64,000 nt of DNA from Dactylorhiza incarnata (lineage: Eukaryota; Streptophyta; Magnoliopsida; Asparagales; Orchidaceae): assembly GCA_033032865.1 (NCBI GenBank), contig JAWHQI010000004.1, positions 19,450,001 to 19,514,000 on the forward strand, written 5' to 3'. The notes beneath the pieces are model-generated. The model searched no databases and had not been told where the DNA came from. It saw only the letters and a list, made by a program, of their open reading frames with translations. The position numbers and the translations under genes are program-made. Shown one piece after another: positions 56,400 to 64,000 of this stretch (position 1 is its first letter; each line of letters opens with the position of its first letter).

Positions 56400-57724
56400 C
56401 GCAAGCCCCTACTGCTCCCGAGCCCGCAAGCTCAACAGATCGCACCCGCAAGTGCACTGCCCTGGCCCTCAAGCCTCACAACTCTCCAGCCCTCAAGCTA
56501 CACAAAGTTGGACCCTCAAGTCCACTGCCCTGGCCCTCAAGCCTCACAGCTCTCCAGCCCTCAAGCTAGACAAATTGGCCCGCAAGCCTTACGAGAAAAT
56601 ACAGTAAAGTAAACTGTCTCTTCTGCCTGATGTTGATCCGCAACTTAGCCTGATGGACATCAGCTTCTTTAGGTTGAAGAAGATGATTCTTGATTCGGAG
56701 TTTCGGCACTGGATCTTTTTCAGCCTTCACTTCCTTTGCCTGTTGTTGATCGGCAACTTAGCCTGATGGAGATCGGCTTCTTTAGGTTCAAGAAGATGCT
56801 TCTTGATTCGGAATTTCAGCACTGGATCTTCTTCAGCCTTCACTTCCTTTGCCTGGTGTTGATCGTCTACCTTTCAGTCGATGAAGATGACTGATTCTTC
56901 AGAGAGCACTTGAGTCTTGCTCTCTGATTTTTCTTCTTCTTCTCCGCCGTGAAATATTGTTCAAGTGTAGCGGCGGGATACATTTTCACGTTCTTTTTCT
57001 TGCACAGCAAGCTTCTTTTTCTAGGGCAACAATGTTCCCTTTTATAGGACAGATGATCCGCATAACGATAACATATGATGTCCTTTAATGTCAGCCGCCC
57101 ATTCCATAAGAACACGAGCTGGTTGGACAATCAGGCGGCGACATTAATTGCTGACATCACGTCCACAAGATTTGAATTCTGTCTTGAAGATATTTGCATC
57201 ATTACGACGACAAGCTGTCTCTGACATTGTTGTCGCGATCTTCCTTCTGCCTCTGATGGTGGTATCTCGACGATACAAGATATCCTGGCGATTCTGTATA
57301 TATGACGATCTTCTTTCTCTGACAGTGTCGTCGTGAGCTTCCTTCTTGCATCATGTCATCGTAATCATATGTTCTCTCGACGACATGAGTTCCACACGAC
57401 GATGTCCTGTGTCTTCTCTGCGTTTGATGAACAACATTCTGTGATCGACGAACTTGCTATCCTTCGTTCGACGATTGCTATTCTTCGTTCGACGATCTCG
57501 CCACGTCTCAGCGGTCGACGAATACTTTGCTCTCAGCGGCTGTTGCTCTGCCCGTCATTACGACGACAAGCTCGCTTTGTCGACGATATCGCCTGTTCTT
57601 CTCGACGATATGTACTTATATTTTCCTGAGATTATGAACTAGATGTATGATCAAATACAAAGTGAAGTACTCTTAACATGATGACTTCTTTAAATCAGGA
57701 ATCATGTTGGCAAGATTCCCAACA
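56400..57724 (-). repeat. Copia-D 3' LTR, proximal part
   Basis: It continues from 43156 after LARD-L. It has CCCTCAAGC/CCCGCAAGC words (56400-56590), an approximately 112-bp duplicated unit (GCCTGATGGA at 56648 and 56761), TCGACGA/TCGTCGA words (57180-57610), and ends GATTCCCAACA at 57724. Confidence 0.92.
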
Positions 57725-57755
57725 TGTCCTTTGCTGTAGTGCAATGACTTAGCTT

Positions 57756-57974
57756 CTAGAGTATTGGCAGATCTACTGCACCAGCTAGAATGTTTCTGGC
57801 TTCCTTATCCATGCTGCTTAGAAGAACCTCATCTTTTATCATAGTTATTGAAGTACATGGTTCTTCTTGAACAATTAGAAACATTCTGGGATAAATTGCC
57901 TCCATGTAAATTCTTGCTCTAACTCTCCAAAGGGAAAAGTTTTCTCTAGAGCACATAACTATTCTTGACTCCAT
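57756..57974 (-). pseudogene. gag: Copia-D gag N-terminal fragment (72 residues)
   Basis: The open frame starts MESRIVMCSRENFSLWRVRA and includes YMEAIYPRMF, paralleling the Copia-A gag start (CTKENFPI ... MEAVDPRIY). It stops at 57756, and about 30 bases later the 3' LTR begins. The rest of gag and all of pol were deleted. Confidence 0.8.
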
Positions 57975-58040
57975 AGCTATGCTACTTGGAAACCCACTAG
58001 CAGATCTGTTAAAGTTGTTAAGCTTTATTTGAACAACCTT

Positions 58041-58052
58041 GTTTTGATACCA
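58041..58052 (-). promoter_or_regulatory. Copia-D primer binding site (initiator Met tRNA)
   Basis: The sense strand reads TGGTATCAAAAC two bases after the 5' LTR. Confidence 0.85.
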
Positions 58053-58054
58053 CT

Positions 58055-59770
58055 TGTTGTTTATCTGGGTGTCTACTTTATCACCTAGAGGGGGGGGGGG
58101 GGGGTGAATAGGTTTTTCAAATTATGTTATCCCCTTTGAGGTGTTCTTGATTTCTGGTTAGTAGATCTGTAAAGTAAAACACAACACAGAAAAGCACACA
58201 AAGATGTATAGAGGTTCCTCAAGACCGGGTGTCTTCAGTAGTCCTCTTTCCCTCTGCACCTGCCTTGCAGTGTGCTAGGCTCGACAAACGCCGCCAAAGA
58301 CTTCAGGCCCTCAAGCCTTACAACACGGACCCGCAAGTCCCAACAACCTAGGCCCACAAGCGCCTACTGCCCCCGAGCCCGCAAGCTCGACACTCAGGCC
58401 CTCAAGCCTTACAACACGGACCCGCAAGACCCAACAGCCTAGGCCCGCAAGCCCCTACTGCCCCCGAGCCCGCAAGCTCGGCATATCTCACCCGCAAGCG
58501 CACTGCCCTGGCCCTCAAGCCTCATAGCTCTCCAGCCCTCAAGATACACAAAGTCGGACCCTCAAGTCCACTGCCCTGGCCCTCAAGCCTCACAGCTCTT
58601 CAGCCCTCAAGCTTGACAAATTGGCCCGCAAGCCTTATGAGAAAATACAGTAAAGTAAACTGTCTCTTCTGCCTGATGTTGATCGGCAACTTAGCCTGAT
58701 GGAGATCGGCTTCTTTAGGTTGAAGAAGATGCTTCTTGATTCGGAGTTTCAGCACTGGATCTTCTCAACCTTCACTTCCTTTGCCTGGTGTTGATCGGCA
58801 ACTTAGCCTGATGGAGATCGGCTTCTTTAGGTTGAAGAAGATGCTTCTTGATTCGGAGTTTCAGCACTGGATCTTCTTCAGCCTTCACTTCCTTTGCCTG
58901 GTGTTGATCGGCTACCTTTCAGTCGATGACGATGATTGATTCTTCAGAGAGCACTTGAGTCTTGCTCTCTGCTTTTTCTTCTTCTTTTCTGCCGTGAAAG
59001 ATTGTTCAAGTGTAGCGGCGGGATACTTTCTCACGTTCTTTTTCTTGTACAACAAGCTTCTTTTTCTAGGGCAACAATGTTCCCTTTTATAGGACATATG
59101 AGCCGCATAATGGTTATATCTGATGTCCTTTACTGTCAGACGCCCATTCCATAAGAGCACGCGCTAATTGGACAATCAGGCGGCGACATTAATTGCTGAC
59201 ATCACGTCCGCAAGATTTGAATTCTGTCTTGAAGATATTTGCATCATTACGACGGCAAGCTGTCTCTGACTTTGTCGTCGCGATCTTCCTTCTCCCTCTG
59301 ATGGTGGTATCTCGACGATACAAGATATCCTGGCGATTCTGTATATACGATGATTTTCTTTCTCTGTCAGTGTCGTCGTGAGCTTCCTTCTTGCATCATG
59401 TCGTCGTAATCATATGTTCTCTCGATGACATGAGTTCCACACGACGATGTCCTGTGTCTTCTCTGCATTCGACGAACAGCATTCTGCGATCGACGAACTT
59501 GCCATCCTTCGTTCGACGATCGCCATTATTCGTTCGACGATCTTGCCACGTCTCAATGGTCGATGAATACTTTGCTTCTCAGCGGATGCTGCTCTGCCCG
59601 TCATTACGACGACAAGCACGCTTTGTCGACGATATCGCCTGTTCTTCTTGACGATATGTACTTATATTTTCCTGAGATTATGAACTAGATGTACGATCAA
59701 ATACAAAGTGAAGTACTCTTGACATGATGACTTCTTTAAATCAGGAATCATGTTGGCAAGATTCCCAACA
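58055..59770 (-). repeat. Copia-D 5' LTR
   Basis: It is 1,716 bp with TGTTG...CCCAACA ends. It carries a long G run (58090-58105), the inverted repeat 58218-58238, CCCTCAAGC/CCCGCAAGC words (58305-58630), 112-bp units (GCCTGATGG at 58694 and 58806), and TCGACGA words (59220-59650). It pairs with the split 3' LTR. Confidence 0.93.
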
Positions 59771-59775
59771 TTATG

Positions 59776-60489
59776 GCCTTACAACATATCAAGTATCAAA
59801 GTAATATACAAAAGCAATGATCAAAACATCGACTTGTAGGCCGGTTAATGAAAAGTAGTAAAAGATGTGGCTTTAAGCATGATATTCCCCGCTATGCTAT
59901 GCAGAATATGCACCAATCACAAATAAGAGGTAAACGAGGGTCAGCTGTGAGTTGACCACAAACTGCATAACGATCCCTTCCCCTAACCAATCTAGTGGAC
60001 TCCGCTTACCTGCAAGTACGCATGCAATATGTAATAAAGTAAAGAAAGAGTGATTAAGCTACATAAGGTGAAGTTTTAAGAATAATACATCTTCTAGGTT
60101 GAGAATATAAAAATGGGGATCGAGGTATGTAATTGATGATGGTTGGGTTCACCCGAAGGTTTCCCCACAACCGTCTAAGCAACGTCTCATGAATCTAACA
60201 CATCATCATTCATTAACAACACATTCGCAAGTACTCACAGCCACATGAGTTCATGCTCACAAGGTATATACACAAGTACTCTATAAGGAGGACAAGGTCG
60301 ACTCCGACACTAGCACATCAATTAATCTAGGACCTAAAGTGCCAAGGTACCATTTAAGAATTTTTAATCAGTACGATCACGCCATACACAACCTATCCCA
60401 TGATCCATCAACATATGAGAGGAGTATATCTCATGCCAAAATGCATGTTGTGGGTTTGGTTTAGCTCTTACCCATTGCTCAAGTCATCG
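59776..60489 (-). other. Element H, internal non-coding region
   Basis: It continues 42770 after Copia-D. No coding motif is seen. It resembles in style the repeat-rich interior of LARD-type elements, but I found no clear internal duplication. Confidence 0.4.
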
Positions 60490-61811
60490 TGATGCTGCCA
60501 CGATGTGGGTGCAGCTTTACCTCGGCCCTAATGGCGACGGCGCCCCACCATATGTTCGTGACCAGTTCCTTGACGACGCTGAATCGATGCACTATTTTGA
60601 TCGCTGCCGCAACACTACATTTGAAGACCCGGATGGACGATGCCGCAACAACAATCATGCTGTACGCCATCGCCGCGACAACCATTTTGAAGAACGCCAT
60701 CGCCACACCATCACGATGAACGCCATCGTCGTTACAACCTTCGTCCGCGGCGCAAGATTATTAATTATTAATTATATTTATTTTATTATAATTATTAATT
60801 AAAATTTTATCTAGCTTTATCTTTTATTTTTGGACTTGTTTATGTCCATGTTTATTTTAATTTTGGACTGCGTTTAGCCATGCTCATGTTATTTTTATTT
60901 CGGACTGCGTTTAGCCATGTTTGTTGGCTAGCCTATAAAAGGCCATCTTGTATTAGATTTATATTATTGAATGATAAGAAAATTTCTAACCTAAACTCCT
61001 CTTGGTTTTCTCTCTCTCCTAGCCGCCCCTCTCTCTATTTCCTTTTTGGAATTTCGGCCCCCCTCTTGGCCGCCCCTCTCCCTCTTGCCTCCTTCATCTT
61101 GGCCGCCGGCCACCACCTCTCGTTCCCTCCTTTCTCCTCTCAAAAGGTTCGGCCTCCCCCTTAGCCTCCCCTCCCTTTCCTCCTACTTCTACTTTGGAAT
61201 TTCAGCAAAGGAAAAACAAGGTGGTGATCTTATGGAACCAAGATCCGGCGTGAAGCAATCAAGGCGAACAAGTTTCTCTCCATTCGACACGGCTCCTGTG
61301 GATCCGTTGAAGAACGATTCGGGCGAGTGCATGCTTGAGGATAATCCAATCTCAAGCGGGGTAACAAAATTTCTACTCGTGAGATTTTCCCTCTTGTTAA
61401 TTTCTTGTGGTGCTAATTTTGGCGTGATCTTCGAATCACTTGATAGTCGTGGTTTTCTTCGATCGATTTGTGCGCTCTTCTTATTTCTTTTAATTTTTGA
61501 AGAGGATTGGCGAACCTTGACTTTTTGTTGGGAGAGATCTACCCTTTTGAAATCATAAATTTTGGTGGATCTCTTTTGGTACAACTCAAGCTCGTTCGGA
61601 CCGGGTGGGTCCATTTAGTCGGGAAGAATATTGGCCTATAGCCATCTATTCAACCTCTAACGACGTGACTACCCGTATGTTAGCATCTAATTGATAATTA
61701 TTGCGTTGCGTGTATGTTGCGAGTATTTTTGTGCGAACGTAAATTTGGGAGCGTTAAGAGGGAACGCGTGTTTGTTCGTAGCGATCATGTCGGAGACCGT
61801 AGCCTGTATCA
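60490..61811 (+). repeat. E8 5' LTR (Gypsy); left end uncertain
   Basis: The right end is firm: ...CTGTATCA at 61811, then ATT and a primer site. The left end is placed at TGATGC (60490), which nearly mirrors GTATCA; no TSD can be checked. A TATA box TATAAAAGG is at 60934-60942, just after two copies of GGACTGCGTTTAGCCATG (60865 and 60902). C/T-rich leader sequence at 61000-61190 follows. The frame at 60503-60802 (CRNTTFEDPDGRCRNN) looks like short repeats and is not claimed as a gene. Confidence 0.6.
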
Positions 61812-61814
61812 ATT

Positions 61815-61826
61815 TGGTATTAGAGC
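61815..61826 (+). promoter_or_regulatory. E8 primer binding site (initiator Met tRNA)
   Basis: TGGTATTAGAGC, one base from TGGTATCAGAGC, begins three bases after the LTR. Confidence 0.8.
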
Positions 61827-62547
61827 TAGGTTCGTGTCAATTTCTTTATTGACGCATTCCTAAAATTTTCTTAGAATGCCGGCACACACAATCTTCACAC
61901 GATTTCGTGTTCAAAATTTTGAAATTTCAAAAATTTTGATTTCTGGACTGCGAATAACAACCTAAATAAATTATTTCTCTGCGAAAATTAAAAAACAAAT
62001 TCTGGAAATTCTCCATATTTTTATCAGTAAGAAAATCAAAAAAATATTTTCACTACCCTAGTTATTAGGCGGGAATAAAATTAGATTTCATAAAATTTGG
62101 CTTGTTTAAAATTTATGGTCTGCGAATAGCGGCCATAAAATTTTTATTTTTCAACGAAAATTAAAAACAACAATTTTTGCAAATCTGCGTACTATTTTCT
62201 ACAGGGAAAAAAATTAAATTCTGGAAAGTCAAATTCAAATTTTTGAAATTCAAATCCAAATTTTTGAAATTCAAATCCAAAATTCGAAATTCGAAATTTT
62301 GAAAATCAAATTTCTGATTTTCACATTCAAAATTCAAATTTTTGAATTTCAAATTCAAAATTTTGAAATTAAAAATTAAAAATTTTGAAATTCAAATATT
62401 TCTGAAAATTCAAATTTTTCTGGAATTTCAAAATTTTTCTACTTGTAAAATTCTCTTTTATAAATCTGTCTAGTTCAGATTCAAAAAAAAAATTCTATCA
62501 TTGCATGTTCACTAGTTCTGGTCCCGAGTACACACCTCACTACGAGT
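61827..62547 (+). other. E8 leader, AT-rich, with simple-sequence stretch
   Basis: No gene. At 62210-62420 short words AAATTCAAAT, TTTTTGAAATTC and TTCGAAATTC alternate for about 200 bases, giving many self-complementary segments. The N-terminal part of gag expected in this interval is missing or unrecognisable. Confidence 0.65.
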
Positions 62548-63696
62548 ATGGCCTCTGACGTGTATGTTTCCCTTAGACAAAGGAATCGTTTAGTTGCAGA
62601 ATACATGGGTCTTTTTGAGGACATGATGGTTAGGTGCGATATTAGGGAGATGCCTGAGATCACCCTCTCACGGTTTCGTAGGGGGCTCAATCCCGACATA
62701 CAAGGTAAACTCCTCTGCTACTATCACACTGACCTAGACACCTGCTATAACATCGCATTGGAAATTGAGGAACACCTAGCTCACAAGTCTAAGAGTAGTT
62801 CGTTTGAGAAGGGAAAAGCCATCTTAGGACCTTTCCCCTCTTTATCCCTGAGAGATAAGGACACGTTATGGTCCACTGACTCGAACTCGGTAGCCATCAC
62901 AGTTAGAGATGCCATGAACCCGCGCGGTGAGAGTATTCTGGTTTATGAGGGTCATCCCACATATGTTATACATGATGCGGGAGGCATGTCTGACCTCCAT
63001 ACTGTCGAGTGCTATACTCCGTCAGTAACCTCTGTCTTAGTAAAGTCTCCTCCAAAATGTTCTGATCTAGTTGTTAACTTTTCTAAAAATTCTGAGTTAG
63101 TGTCATTGATTGCGCTGACCGCTGGCGACGATGTCATTATTCAGGAAGATCATAGCGATGATGAGGAGGTAGGTTACCCTAGTGATATGGATGAGGATCT
63201 CCCCTCTAATCCAGTTTTAAAATTGTCTGTTGATTCTGATTCGGACGACGCTCCTAGTGCATTGGAAGATTTGGCTAGCGAGGGAAAGAAACTTTTGGAA
63301 GACTTAGATGATGCAAACCCGGAGGAACTTGTTTTGCGGTTGCCACCGTTAAAGAAAAATCAATCCAATTTAATTTCTCTACCGGGCCCGATTTATTCGA
63401 TTTCACCGACCTTCCCTCCTGAACCGTTGATACAATTGGCGGATTATAATATTGGACACGAACTGGTTATGACTAGTCCAAAGTATTGTGAGAATCTGAT
63501 GGTCGCTTGCCATGTGTTGCTTGGACGTCCATGGTTTTATGATCTTAATATGACAATTGTTGAAAAAACTATTGTTTATGCGTTAAACTTTCTTGGCAAA
63601 CAAATCATTTTGAATACCGCGCTAAGTTTGTTTAAGCGTAAGGAGTGTGTTCGTGACTCTTTTCTTGGTGATTTTAATAAGAGGAGGCATGTCTGA
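62548..63696 (+). CDS. E8 Gag-protease fragment (382 residues)
   Basis: Residues 1-75 (YMGLFEDMMVRCDIRE, RFRRGLNPDIQGKL, TCYNIALEIEEHL) match the second half of a chromovirus-type retrotransposon gag domain. No CCHC knuckle is present. The middle is acidic and has no family I know. Residues 322-332 (HVLLGRPWFYD) match the conserved end of the Gypsy aspartic protease (HVLLGRPWQ(Y/F)D); the catalytic Asp-(Ser/Thr)-Gly box is not seen. So this is a shortened gag-protease frame, open but probably not functional as such. It starts at the first ATG of the frame. Its end runs into a direct duplication of its own middle. Confidence 0.72.
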   Translation: MASDVYVSLRQRNRLVAEYMGLFEDMMVRCDIREMPEITLSRFRRGLNPDIQGKLLCYYHTDLDTCYNIALEIEEHLAHKSKSSSFEKGKAILGPFPSLSLRDKDTLWSTDSNSVAITVRDAMNPRGESILVYEGHPTYVIHDAGGMSDLHTVECYTPSVTSVLVKSPPKCSDLVVNFSKNSELVSLIALTAGDDVIIQEDHSDDEEVGYPSDMDEDLPSNPVLKLSVDSDSDDAPSALEDLASEGKKLLEDLDDANPEELVLRLPPLKKNQSNLISLPGPIYSISPTFPPEPLIQLADYNIGHELVMTSPKYCENLMVACHVLLGRPWFYDLNMTIVEKTIVYALNFLGKQIILNTALSLFKRKECVRDSFLGDFNKRRHV

Positions 63697-64000
63697 CCTC
63701 CATACTATCGAGTGCTATACTCCGTCAGTGACCTCGGTCTTAGTAAAGTCTCCTCCAAAATGTTCTGATCTAGTTGTTAACTTTTCTAAAAATTCTTAGT
63801 TAGTGTCATTGATTGCGCTGACCGCTGGCGACGATGTCATTATTCAGGAAGATCATAGCGATGATGAGGAGGTAGGTTACCCTAGTGATATGGATGAGGA
63901 TCTCCCCTCTAATCCAGTTTTAAAATTGTCTGTTGATTCTGATTCGGACGACGCTCCTAGTGCATTGGAAGATTTGGCTAGCGAGGGAAAGAAACTTTTG
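63684..64000 (+). repeat. Direct duplication of E8 gag-protease middle (offset 703)
   Basis: 63684-64000 repeats 62981-63297 with a few substitutions. The copy continues past the window end. A TAG at about 63797 closes the copied frame, so the second copy is not translated. Confidence 0.9.

Larger units (their letters stand above)
42771..59770 (-). mobile_element. Copia-D, internally deleted Copia element split by LARD-L
   Basis: TTATG flanks it at 42766-42770 and 59771-59775. Without LARD-L it is about 3.75 kb: 5' LTR 59770-58055, primer site, a gag N-terminal fragment, and 3' LTR (57724-56400 joined to 43156-42771). Only about 330 bp lie between the LTRs, and no polypurine tract adjoins the 3' LTR, so nearly all of the interior was deleted. 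The LTRs are related to those of Copia-A. Confidence 0.92.

Noticed and set aside
60503..60802. 99-residue frame at the E8 left end
   Set aside because: Short Arg/Asn/His repeats with no family, partly over an AT-rich run; could be gag debris, but not supported.

Overview
The window is plant nuclear DNA from a gene-poor, heterochromatic region. Nearly all of it is LTR retrotransposon sequence nested up to four deep. I see no host gene, tRNA, rRNA or CRISPR array. Evidence for a seed plant: Copia elements with initiator-Met-tRNA primer sites and the repeated AGGGGGAG tracts known from plant Sireviruses, an Athila-like Gypsy gag with an Asp-tRNA primer site, and chromovirus-type LTR ends (TGTAACATCCC / GGTCTTACA). 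The species cannot be named from the sequence.

Layout. Element ends and 5-bp target-site duplications (TSDs) let the nest be read. The outermost layer is a minus-sense chromovirus-like element 'H', seen in pieces at 29416-32417, 33795-35679, 42232-42770 and 59776-60489. Copia-B (9149-29415, minus) sits against its left piece. Copia-B has lost pol. Its 3' LTR is cut by Copia-A (1-9148, minus, running off the left edge) and its interior is split by Copia-C (12514-25124, plus, TSD TGGAG). Copia-C carries a 1,230-bp solo LTR, S1, inside gag (TSD GAATC). H also received solo LTR S2 (32418-33789, TSD GGCTC), a Gypsy element G1 with gag and protease only (35680-42226, TSD AATGT), and Copia-D (42771-59770, TSD TTATG). 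The 3' LTR of Copia-D is split by LARD-L (43157-56399, TSD CGCAA), which has two almost identical 5.34-kb LTRs around a 2.55-kb interior without pol. On the right is another plus-sense Gypsy element, E8 (about 60490 to past 64000).

Coding content. Copia-A and Copia-C keep recognisable gag, protease, integrase, reverse transcriptase and RNase H, broken by frameshifts and stops; several stops read as CAG to TAG when the two are compared. Copia-B and Copia-C share a third, post-pol reading frame that follows a pyrimidine-rich tract ending in TGCAG|GT, like a 3' splice site. G1 keeps long open gag and protease frames. E8 keeps a gag/protease fragment. LARD-L, S1, S2 and H code for nothing I recognise and would need proteins from other elements to move.

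What stands out. Several LTR families here carry, in the part upstream of the likely TATA box, an array of short CpG-containing inverted repeats, and the motif differs between unrelated families. In Copia-C the same motif also fills an arginine-rich part of gag and the spacer before the third ORF. I judge these arrays, the spliced third ORF, and the two elements with LTRs over 5 kb built from many tandem arrays to be the observations most worth following up.
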